Shown in pieces: positions 1 through 7,682 of a stretch of DNA of 64,000 nucleotides (position 1 is its first letter; the number at the start of each line of letters is the position of its first letter). The position numbers were made by a program, and so were the translations under genes. The DNA lies in contig ONGG01000012.1 in assembly GCA_900317305.1 (NCBI GenBank), positions 1 to 64,000 of the forward strand, in the 5' to 3' direction. The notes below the pieces were generated by a model that made no database searches, was not told the DNA's origin, and was given only the letters and a program-made list of their open reading frames with translations. Origin of the DNA: an uncultured Prevotellaceae bacterium. GTDB taxonomy: Bacteria; Bacteroidota; Bacteroidia; Bacteroidales; Bacteroidaceae.

Positions 1-492
1 ACCGCTGGCGTTGACCACCGTCAGACCGGCAATCTTGCCTTTCACGAGTTCTGCGGCGTCGCCGATCTTACCGGCGTTGAAGTCCTCGGCCTTCACGGAT
101 GCCACGGCAGAGGTGATGTCGCCCTTGCGCTGGGTGCCGTAACCGATGACCACCACTTCGTTGAGCAATGCGTTGTCTTCCTCGAGCGTCACATTGTTGC
201 CGGCCTTTACCTCCTGCGAGAGGAAACCGATGTAGCTCACCACGAGGGTGGCATTGCGGTTGGAAACATTGAGCGAGTAGTTACCGTCGATATCGGTAAC
301 CGTAGCGTTCTGGGTGCCTTTCTCGACTACCGTGGCTCCGATAATCGGTTCGCCTTTGGCGTCAGTGACAACACCCTTCACTACAACACCTTGCTGAGTG
401 ATCTCGGCAACAGTTGGTGATGTGCTTTCTGCGGCCAGGGCGGTCATCCCACCCGAAACCAGCAGCAGCAAACATAGAAAATGTTTTTTCAT
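1..492 (-). CDS. SusC-type TonB-dependent transporter, N-terminal part (cut by window edge)
   Basis: The first 164 codons of a SusC-type outer-membrane transporter; the rest lies off the left edge. The ATG at 492 opens a signal peptide (about residues 1-21). A carboxypeptidase-regulatory-like beta-sandwich follows (about 35-110, with TDAKGEPIIGATV and TDIDGNYSL), then the TonB box NEVVVIGYG (111-119) and the start of the plug (GKIAGLTVVNASG). SusC proteins import oligosaccharides together with a SusD lipoprotein, expected just outside the window. The start is 43 bases behind the stop of the GH127 gene on the same strand, and that gap has no promoter-like box, so I infer cotranscription from the divergent promoter near 3030. 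Family is certain; substrate is inferred from neighbours. Confidence 0.95.
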   Translation of the reverse strand, partial: MKKHFLCLLLLVSGGMTALAAESTSPTVAEITQQGVVVKGVVTDAKGEPIIGATVVEKGTQNATVTDIDGNYSLNVSNRNATLVVSYIGFLSQEVKAGNNVTLEEDNALLNEVVVIGYGTQRKGDITSAVASVKAEDFNAGKIGDAAELVKGKIAGLTVVNASG

Positions 493-535
493 ACCGATTT
501 TTTTTTAGGTTTGATAAAGTGATACATATTTTAGG

Positions 536-2959
536 TTATTTGTTTACTTTCCATTCGAGCACGCCGCCCGACTCTCCCTGGCGCAACTTGGCCAGGATTT
601 TCAGCCCCGTGGTTCGCACAGGAGCAAAGTCAACGCTGTTGTAGCAATCTTTGCTCACCGTGTAGGGACTGTGGTCGGCCACTTCCTGCCACTCGCCACT
701 GGCGTCCTTGTAGTAGAGCGTCCACGACTCGGGCGTGCGGAAGTTGCCGTCGTAGTGGTCGAAGTCAAGCCAATACACCTGCACGTTCGATACCTCATAC
801 TCCTGGTCGAACTGGTAGGTGATGGCCTCGGTGGTGCCACGCTTCAGCCACCAGTAGTGATAAGGCTTCGAGGTGTCCGACGAGCGCTTGGGCTCCCACT
901 GGTCGTTGGTGCCGCCGGCCCAGGAGTCTACGGGAGCGGTCTCAGGGGCGTCGTTCTGGATGGGACCACGGTTGCAGAACGTCTGTGCCTTCGAGGCGAT
1001 GGTGGGCAGCGGGGTGGCCACGGCCATCGATGGTGTGTTGGCAATCCACACTTCCATCTGCTCGTTGCCACGGTTGTTCCAAGTAGAGTAGGGGATGGCA
1101 CGGAAACGCACATCCTTTACCTCACCGTCGCGCTGCAGCTCCTTCGCATTGCCCTCGAGCACCACCACGCCGTTGAGCAGGCCGGCCTCGTAGTGGGCGC
1201 TGATGGGGGCACTGTCGAGGATATACTTGTTGAACACCTTGTGGTCGGATTGGTCGGTGCCCTCCAGACAGTAGACGATGGGACCGCGCTCAAGGGCCAC
1301 CTTGCCACGGTCGTCCTCGGCATTGTCGTTGGCCACGATGCGGCGAACGTCCATCGGGAAGTCGAGCTCTATCACGTCGCCTTTCTTCCAGGAGCGCGAG
1401 ATGCAGACATAACCATCTTCATTCGCCAAGCCTGCTGCCACACCGTTCACTGTGACGGTGTAGGCAGAGGCGGCTTCGCTATAAGTATAGAGAGAGTTGT
1501 TTGTTGGGGAATCCTTCAGCCAGGAGGGGATGCGGAGGCGGATGGCAAACTTGCCGCCGCCCTTCGTCACCTTGATTTGGATTTTACCATTCCAAGGATA
1601 GTCGGTGGTCTGTTCCAACTCGACGTTGCCAATCCTGGCTTTTCCCTGAGCATAGAGGTTCACGAAGATATCCTTTCCCTGCTGGGCATAGATGTATCCG
1701 GGGATGGAGGCCACGAAGCGGGTGATGTTGCCGGGGCAGCAGGCACAGCCAAACCATTTCTGGCGCTCGTGCTCACCGTCGCTCTCCAGCGGATTGTCGT
1801 AGAAGAATTTGTCGCCACTGAGCGAGACGCCGCTCATCACATTATTATATAACGCGCGCTCGCATACGTCGATGTATTTGCTCTCACCAGTGGCAAGAAA
1901 CATGCGGTAGTTCCAGTACACATTGGCGATGGCGGCGCAGGTCTCGCAGTAGGCAGTGTGGTTGTTCAGCTCATAATTGGGGCCAAAACCCTCGCCCTGC
2001 GGACGGCTGCCTATGCCACCGGTGATGAAGAGTTTCTTCGACGACATGTTCTCCCAGATGCGCTCCAGGGCATCGAAGTAGGCCTTGTCGCCAGTAAGGG
2101 CGGCCACGTCGGCCACACCCGAGTAGAGATATCCGGCACGCACGGCATGGCCCACAATCTCCTGTTGCTGGAGGATGGGCATGTGGTCTTGCGAGTATTC
2201 GCTGGGCTGATGGCCGTCGGTGCAACGGCCTGTCTCCTCTACGAAGTATTTGGCGCCCTCCAGGTATTTCCTGTTGCCTGTTACCTTATAGAGTTTGCAG
2301 AGTGCCATCTCGATGATGGGGTGTCCGCCCGGACGGTGGATCTGTCCTTCGTTGGGGCCAAAGGTTTTGCACACCAGGTCGGCGTTCTTGATGGCCACAT
2401 TGAGGAAATTCTTCTTTCCCGTGGCACGGTAATGGGCCACGGCGCTCTCGATGAGGTGACCTGAGTTGTAGAGCTCGTGCGAGTTGATCTTCTCCCACTT
2501 GTGCGTGCCCCACCAACCACTAAGGCGCGTACATTTGTTAGTGACGCAAGTGGTGAGGTAGCCATCGGCCTCCTGGGCCTTCGCGATAATGGCAATCACG
2601 GAGTCGAGGTAGTGGTCGAGGCGGGCATCGTAGTGCACGGCAAGCGAGTAACTGGCGCCCTCGATTACCTTGTATGGATCGGTGTCGTCGAAGGAGAAGT
2701 CGCCTTTGTGCTCACCTTGGATGAGGCCGGCGGCAAGCGCGAAATTGTCGAAACGGCCGTTCACCTCGCACTCATGGAAGGCAGAGGGGATGCTTACCGT
2801 GCGGTTGGTCTCGATGCGGGGCGACCAGAAACCGTCGCTGAGGTGGACACTGGTGAAGGGAACCTCTTGGATGGGATTCGAAAGACGTGATGGGCGTGAT
2901 GCATTGGCTGTGATGGCCAGCATCATGGCTCCGAAGAGTAATAATACTTTTTTTTCCAT
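536..2959 (-). CDS. GH127 beta-L-arabinofuranosidase, secreted
   Basis: An 807-residue glycoside hydrolase of family GH127 (old DUF1680), which removes beta-linked L-arabinofuranose. A signal peptide covers residues 1-20 (MEKKVLLLFGAMMLAITANA). The helical barrel spans roughly 30-450 and includes the zinc and nucleophile residues expected from Bifidobacterium HypBA1: Glu339 and Cys341 in CETC, and Cys407-Cys408 in WFGCACCPGN, with Cys407 the likely nucleophile. Beta-sandwich domains follow, and residues about 690-807 look like a discoidin-type carbohydrate-binding domain. It is first in a leftward operon with SusC. A second GH127 of exactly the same length lies at 5235-7658 but is clearly divergent in sequence, so the two are probably specialised for different linkages. 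Confidence 0.93.
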   Translation of the reverse strand: MEKKVLLLFGAMMLAITANASRPSRLSNPIQEVPFTSVHLSDGFWSPRIETNRTVSIPSAFHECEVNGRFDNFALAAGLIQGEHKGDFSFDDTDPYKVIEGASYSLAVHYDARLDHYLDSVIAIIAKAQEADGYLTTCVTNKCTRLSGWWGTHKWEKINSHELYNSGHLIESAVAHYRATGKKNFLNVAIKNADLVCKTFGPNEGQIHRPGGHPIIEMALCKLYKVTGNRKYLEGAKYFVEETGRCTDGHQPSEYSQDHMPILQQQEIVGHAVRAGYLYSGVADVAALTGDKAYFDALERIWENMSSKKLFITGGIGSRPQGEGFGPNYELNNHTAYCETCAAIANVYWNYRMFLATGESKYIDVCERALYNNVMSGVSLSGDKFFYDNPLESDGEHERQKWFGCACCPGNITRFVASIPGYIYAQQGKDIFVNLYAQGKARIGNVELEQTTDYPWNGKIQIKVTKGGGKFAIRLRIPSWLKDSPTNNSLYTYSEAASAYTVTVNGVAAGLANEDGYVCISRSWKKGDVIELDFPMDVRRIVANDNAEDDRGKVALERGPIVYCLEGTDQSDHKVFNKYILDSAPISAHYEAGLLNGVVVLEGNAKELQRDGEVKDVRFRAIPYSTWNNRGNEQMEVWIANTPSMAVATPLPTIASKAQTFCNRGPIQNDAPETAPVDSWAGGTNDQWEPKRSSDTSKPYHYWWLKRGTTEAITYQFDQEYEVSNVQVYWLDFDHYDGNFRTPESWTLYYKDASGEWQEVADHSPYTVSKDCYNSVDFAPVRTTGLKILAKLRQGESGGVLEWKVNK

Positions 2960-3024
2960 ACAAACTATGATGTTTGGATTGTTCTTTCGTTAGGTTATTC
3001 TGGGGTCGGGTTAGGTTTCTGGTG

Positions 3025-3032
3025 CAAAATAA
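3025..3032 (-). promoter_or_regulatory. probable -7 box of the GH127-SusC operon
   Basis: On the minus strand this reads TTATTTTG, one mismatch from TAnnTTTG. Support comes from geometry: 28 bases separate it from the nearest TTGGACGAT copy, exactly as for the opposite promoter at 3171. Confidence 0.5.
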
Positions 3033-3060
3033 TGAAAAAAGGCGCAGACGGAGTGCCAAT

Positions 3061-3142
3061 ATCGTCCAAGATGATACAACTATCGTCCAAGCACCTGGAA
3101 ATAATGCATTTTTGGATGATTTTGCTATGGAGTTTGGACGAT
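3061..3142. promoter_or_regulatory. symmetrical cluster of four TTGGAYGAT operator-like motifs
   Basis: Two copies read on the minus strand as TTGGACGAT (3082-3090 and 3061-3069, 21 bases apart). Two read on the plus strand (3112-3120 TTGGATGAT and 3134-3142 TTGGACGAT, 22 bases apart). Each pair is a tandem direct repeat pointing toward its own promoter. The proximal copy ends 28 bases from the -7 box on both sides. Tandem repeats two helical turns apart next to a promoter suit an AraC-type DNA-binding domain, such as that of a hybrid two-component regulator. The regulator itself is not in the window. Confidence 0.7.
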
Positions 3143-3170
3143 TGTTTCATCCGTTTTGGGCGAAAGTAGT

Positions 3171-3178
3171 TATCTTTG
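3171..3178 (+). promoter_or_regulatory. -7 box of the GH97-GH127 operon
   Basis: TATCTTTG matches TAnnTTTG exactly and lies 26 bases before the GH97 ATG. No good TTTG lies 19-21 bases upstream, which fits a promoter needing an activator bound at the adjacent operator repeats. Confidence 0.7.
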
Positions 3179-3204
3179 CGGCAGATATAGAATGCAAGCT
3201 AAAA

Positions 3205-5223
3205 ATGAAAGCCAAACTACTGCTGACACTACCTACCTTACTCTTTTTTCTTGCCCATTCCGTCATGGCCAAGGACTATACGGTGGCATCACCCAACGGC
3301 AGGATCTCAGCCTCGGTAGATGATAACCGGACGCTTACCGTGACCTTCGACGGGAAGGAGGTGGTGAGTGTGGAAACCGATATGGCCATCATAAAGAGGT
3401 ACAACCAAAGGAGCGATGCCACAGCCAACTCTTCTTTCTCTCTTGGTCGTGGCTACCGGTATGCAGGTACCCGTCATGTCGACGACCACATTGTGGCGCC
3501 ATTCTATCGGCAAGCTTCATTCCAGATGTCGGGCAATCAGATGGACTTGCGTCTGGCTGATGGCTTCGGCATGCAGATAAGGGCCTACGACGAGGGGGTG
3601 GCTTACCGGTTCTATACGACTAACAAGAAAATGACTGTCGTGGCCGACGAGACGGCTGACTTCCGTTTCCCCGACGATAGCAAGGCCTGGCTGGCATACT
3701 CTACCAACGACGAGAAACCCTTCGCCATGGCTTTCCAGAACTTCTACGACGCGACCATGCTTGCCGAGGCCAAGGACAAATATGCGTTCCTTCCTGCCAC
3801 AGTGCAGAGTGGCAACGTGAAGGTGACCTTGCTCGAGTCCGACCTGCGGAGTTATCCTGGCATGTTCGTCAAGGCTGGGGGCAACCACCTGAAGGCCGCT
3901 TTCGCCCGATACCCGAAGACCATGGCCTACTACAAATGGCGGGGTATGAGTTATGTGGAGGAAACCGAGAGTTTCATCGCCAAGTCGGAAGGTGCGAGGA
4001 CCTATCCCTGGCGGGTGATGGCCATCACCGACGACGATACGCAGATGCCCGTGAACAACTTGGTATATGGGCTCGCCACCCCCAACCAGATAGGAAGCAC
4101 CGACTGGATAAAACCTGGAAAGGTGGCATGGGATTGGTGGAACGACTGGAACCTGAAAGGAGTTGACTTCGAGGCTGGCATCAATACCCGTACCTATCAG
4201 TATTACATCGACTTTGCCTCCAAGAACCACATTCCGTATGTGGTGCTCGATGAGGGATGGTACGACTCCTCGAAAGGCGACATCATGAACCCCATTGCCG
4301 ACATCGACCTGCAACGACTCATCGACTATGGACGCCAGAAAGGGGTGGATATCGTGCTCTGGACGGTGTTCAATGTGCTCGACGAGCATCTCGACGAGGC
4401 CTGCCGCACTTATGCGGGAATGGGCATCAAGGGATGGAAAGTGGACTTCATGGACCGCAACGACCAGACGGCAGTCGAGATGGCCGAACGACTGGCGAGA
4501 ACCTGTGCCTCCTATCATCTGCTGCTCGACTATCATGGCTTCTATGCGCCCACTGGAATGAGCCGAACCTATCCCAACATCCTCAACTATGAGGGGGTGT
4601 TTGGCATGGAGGAGGCCCGATGGGCGAAGAAAGACACGGATATGCCTGAATACGACGTCACTTTTCCCTTCATACGCATGATGGCCGGAAACGTTGACTT
4701 CACGCCGGGTGCCATGCGCAACGGCACGAAGGAGAACTGGGTGGAATGCTATCAGAACCCGGTGTCAATGGGCACACGATGCCACCAGTTGGCTTGCTAT
4801 GTGGTGCACGACTCTCCTTTCACGATGCTCTGCGACGCACCCACCAACTATGAGCGCGAACAGGATTGCGTGGACCTCATCACCAGCATTCCCGACACTT
4901 TCGACGAGACTAGAATCACACATGGTAAATTAGGTAAATACATCACTGTTGCCCGCCGGGCCGGTAGCGATTGGTACTTGGGTGGGCAAACGAACTGGTA
5001 CGGAAGGGAAGTCACGCTCTCTCTTGACTTCCTTTCCCCAGGCACGTATGAGGCTACGATTGCCACCGACGGCATCAATGCCAACCACAATGCCGAAGAC
5101 TACCTGATTGTCCGTAAACAACTGACTGCCAACGACCAACTCACACTGAAGATGGCCAGCGGTGGTGGCTTCCTCGTGAAACTGGTGAAAAAAGAGGTTC
5201 TATTGACTTCAAAAGCAAAATAA
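3205..5223 (+). CDS. GH97 glycosidase of the retaining (alpha-galactosidase / beta-L-arabinopyranosidase) type
   Basis: A 672-residue periplasmic enzyme of family GH97. The ATG at 3205 opens a clear signal peptide (MKAKLLLTLPTLLFFLAHSVMA); an upstream in-frame ATG at 2974 would translate the promoter and operators and is rejected. Order: N-terminal beta-sandwich, catalytic (beta/alpha)8 barrel from about 290, C-terminal beta domain. In GWKVDFMDR the Asp at 414 matches the nucleophile of the retaining GH97 branch; inverting SusB-type alpha-glucosidases have Gly there. Glu469 or Glu470 in GMEEARW is the likely acid/base. Retaining members act on alpha-galactosides or beta-L-arabinopyranosides. 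With GH127 genes on both sides, arabinopyranose or galactose caps on an arabinose-rich glycan are the likely targets. The next gene starts 11 bases later. Confidence 0.9.
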   Translation: MKAKLLLTLPTLLFFLAHSVMAKDYTVASPNGRISASVDDNRTLTVTFDGKEVVSVETDMAIIKRYNQRSDATANSSFSLGRGYRYAGTRHVDDHIVAPFYRQASFQMSGNQMDLRLADGFGMQIRAYDEGVAYRFYTTNKKMTVVADETADFRFPDDSKAWLAYSTNDEKPFAMAFQNFYDATMLAEAKDKYAFLPATVQSGNVKVTLLESDLRSYPGMFVKAGGNHLKAAFARYPKTMAYYKWRGMSYVEETESFIAKSEGARTYPWRVMAITDDDTQMPVNNLVYGLATPNQIGSTDWIKPGKVAWDWWNDWNLKGVDFEAGINTRTYQYYIDFASKNHIPYVVLDEGWYDSSKGDIMNPIADIDLQRLIDYGRQKGVDIVLWTVFNVLDEHLDEACRTYAGMGIKGWKVDFMDRNDQTAVEMAERLARTCASYHLLLDYHGFYAPTGMSRTYPNILNYEGVFGMEEARWAKKDTDMPEYDVTFPFIRMMAGNVDFTPGAMRNGTKENWVECYQNPVSMGTRCHQLACYVVHDSPFTMLCDAPTNYEREQDCVDLITSIPDTFDETRITHGKLGKYITVARRAGSDWYLGGQTNWYGREVTLSLDFLSPGTYEATIATDGINANHNAEDYLIVRKQLTANDQLTLKMASGGGFLVKLVKKEVLLTSKAK

Positions 5224-5234
5224 CGATTATAACG

Positions 5235-7658
5235 ATGAAAAGACTCCTTACTATCGTGCTGACGGCTATGGTCGTACTGACCGCCACAGCAGCCAAGAAA
5301 CCACAGCAGGTGCATGGCTATCCCATCAATCCCGTGCCCTTCACTGCAGTGAAAGTGAACCAGGCTTCGTTCTGGGGACAACGGCTGGAGGCCAGCCGGA
5401 AGGTGACGATTCCTCTCGCTTTCTCGAAGTGTGAGGAAACCGGGCGTTACACCAACTTCACCAATGCCGCTGCCCATCTGAAAGATCCGTCGAAGACATT
5501 CACCGTGGGCGGACTCTCATTCGACGACACCGACCCCTACAAGACCATCGAGGGTGCCAGCTATATCCTGCAGACTTATCCCGACAAACGGCTCGTGCAG
5601 TATATCGACTCGGTGCTCGACCTCATAGCAGCGGCACAGGAACCCGACGGATATCTCTACACCTCGCGTACGCAGAACCCGCAGAACCCGCACGAGTGGG
5701 CTGGCGACAAGCGATGGAGCAAGGAGGAGGACCTGAGCCACGAACTCTACAACCTCGGCCATATGGTGGAGGCAGCCATCGCCCACTACCAGGCCACGGG
5801 CAGCCGGAAGTTCCTCGACATCGCACAGCGCTATGCCGACTGCGTGTGCCGTGAGGTGGGACCCAATCCAGGACAGGCCTGCGTGGTGCCCGGACATCAG
5901 ATAGCAGAGATGGCACTGGCCAAACTCTATCTCGTGACGGGCGAGAAGAAGTATCTCGACGAAGCCAAGTTCTTCCTCGACTACCGGGGAAAGACCACCA
6001 TCGTGCATGAGTACTCGCAGGCCCACAAACCGGTGGTCGACCAAGACGAGGCCGTGGGACACGCCGTGCGTGCGGCATATATGTATGCCGGCATGGCCGA
6101 CGTGGCGGCACTCACTGGCGACAAAGACTATATCAAGGCCATCGATGCCATCTGGGACAACATCGTCACGAAGAAACTCTACATCACCGGTGGCATAGGG
6201 GCCACTTCCAATGGCGAGGCCTTTGGCGCCAACTACGAGCTGCCCAACATGAGCGCCTATTGTGAGACTTGTGCTGCCATTGGCAATGTCTATGTCAACT
6301 ACCGCCTTTTCCTGCTCCATGGCGATTCGAAATACTACGACGTGCTGGAACGCACGCTTTACAATGGCCTCATCAGCGGCGTGAGCCTCGAGGGCAATGG
6401 TTTCTTCTATCCCAATCCGCTGGAGTCGATGGGACAGCACCAACGACAGGCATGGTTTGGCTGCGCTTGCTGTCCGAGCAACATCTGCCGTTTCATTCCC
6501 TCGCTGCCGGGATATGTGTATGCCGTGAAAGACCGCAATGTCTACGTCAACCTCTTCCTCTCCAATACGGGTGAACTCACTGTAGGGGGCAAGAAGGTGA
6601 GGCTGAGCCAGACCACAGAGTATCCATGGGATGGCGACATCGTGGTGACGGTCGACCAGAATGGGACTGGACTCTTCGATATGAAAATTCGGATTCCGGG
6701 ATGGGTGCGCAACCAGGTGGTGCCCTCCAATCTTTACCAATATAGTGATGGCAAGCGGCTGGGATACCAGGTGCTGGTCAACGGACAGGCTGCTGAGGGA
6801 CAACTGACGGCGGATGGCTACTATACCATCAGCCGCAAGTGGAAGAAAGGCGACAAGGTGCAGGTACACTTCGACATGGAGGCACGCACCGTCAGGGCTA
6901 ACAACAAGGTGGAGGCCGACCGTGGCATGGTGAGCATCGAGCGTGGACCTCTGGTCTATTGCGCCGAGCACCCCGACAACAACTTCGACATCATGGGGGC
7001 ACTCATCAACCAGAACCCGAAATTTGTCCTGGGCAAGGGCGAGATATCGGGAACACCCGTCACCACCCTTACCACCAGCGCGCAGACGCTGAACTTCAAC
7101 GATGCCGGAAGACTGGAGGCACAGGACCAGACATTGAAACTGATTCCTTACTATGCCTGGTGCCACCGCGGCTCAGGGAAAATGCGTGTGTGGCTGCCGC
7201 AAGACCTCAATGCCACCAGTCCGTCGCAACCCGCCACCCTTGCCAGTGAGAGCAAAGTGACCTCGTCGTCAAAAGTGCCGGCACTCTCGTCTATCAACGA
7301 CCGCTTGGTGCCGAAAGACGAGAACGACCGCTCTGTGCCCTATACGCATTGGTGGCCCAAGCAGGCTGGCACAGAATGGCTCTGCTATGAGTTCCCGCAG
7401 GAGTCCACCGTCCAGAGTGCCACCGTCTATTGGTTCGACGATGGACCCTGGGGTGGATGTAGGGTGCCGAAGTCATGGCGTATCCTCTACCAGGACGGGC
7501 AGCAGTGGGTGCCTGTGGAGGGTGCCGATGGTTATCCTACCGACAAGGGGGCTCCTTGCACCGTCAACTTCAATCCTGTCAAGACCAAGGCGCTCCGTCT
7601 GGAGGTGGTGTTGCCCGATGACAATTCGGCAGGACTCTTCGAATGGGTGGTGAGATAA
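5235..7658 (+). CDS. GH127 beta-L-arabinofuranosidase, second copy
   Basis: An 807-residue GH127 enzyme cotranscribed with GH97 (11-base gap). A signal peptide covers residues 1-19 or so (MKRLLTIVLTAMVVLTATA). The catalytic set is present: Glu344 and Cys346 in CETC, Cys412-Cys413 in WFGCACCPSN, with 66 residues between the two Cys clusters, as in the copy at 536-2959. The C-terminal part (about 695-807) again looks like a discoidin-type binding domain (WWPKQAGTEWLCYEF, then VQSATVYWFDDG). Expected product is L-arabinose released from beta-linked arabinofuranosides. Its stop lies 24 bases from that of the convergent TonB receptor gene, with no obvious hairpin between. Confidence 0.93.
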   Translation: MKRLLTIVLTAMVVLTATAAKKPQQVHGYPINPVPFTAVKVNQASFWGQRLEASRKVTIPLAFSKCEETGRYTNFTNAAAHLKDPSKTFTVGGLSFDDTDPYKTIEGASYILQTYPDKRLVQYIDSVLDLIAAAQEPDGYLYTSRTQNPQNPHEWAGDKRWSKEEDLSHELYNLGHMVEAAIAHYQATGSRKFLDIAQRYADCVCREVGPNPGQACVVPGHQIAEMALAKLYLVTGEKKYLDEAKFFLDYRGKTTIVHEYSQAHKPVVDQDEAVGHAVRAAYMYAGMADVAALTGDKDYIKAIDAIWDNIVTKKLYITGGIGATSNGEAFGANYELPNMSAYCETCAAIGNVYVNYRLFLLHGDSKYYDVLERTLYNGLISGVSLEGNGFFYPNPLESMGQHQRQAWFGCACCPSNICRFIPSLPGYVYAVKDRNVYVNLFLSNTGELTVGGKKVRLSQTTEYPWDGDIVVTVDQNGTGLFDMKIRIPGWVRNQVVPSNLYQYSDGKRLGYQVLVNGQAAEGQLTADGYYTISRKWKKGDKVQVHFDMEARTVRANNKVEADRGMVSIERGPLVYCAEHPDNNFDIMGALINQNPKFVLGKGEISGTPVTTLTTSAQTLNFNDAGRLEAQDQTLKLIPYYAWCHRGSGKMRVWLPQDLNATSPSQPATLASESKVTSSSKVPALSSINDRLVPKDENDRSVPYTHWWPKQAGTEWLCYEFPQESTVQSATVYWFDDGPWGGCRVPKSWRILYQDGQQWVPVEGADGYPTDKGAPCTVNFNPVKTKALRLEVVLPDDNSAGLFEWVVR

Positions 7659-7682
7659 CTCTATAGGCCTGCCTTCTTCCCA

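Noticed and set aside
2974-3204. N-terminal extension of GH97 from an upstream ATG.
   Set aside because: It would translate the operators and -7 box; the ATG at 3205 begins a clear signal peptide.
3517-4536. Long open frame antisense to the GH97 gene (also opposite the GH127, CotH, GH51, thrS and tex genes, for example 5517-7166, 17696-18679, 19795-21036, 53377-54576 and 57140-58336).
   Set aside because: Each mirrors the codon pattern of an unmistakable gene on the other strand, has no promoter or recognisable domain, and covers catalytic motifs of the real gene.
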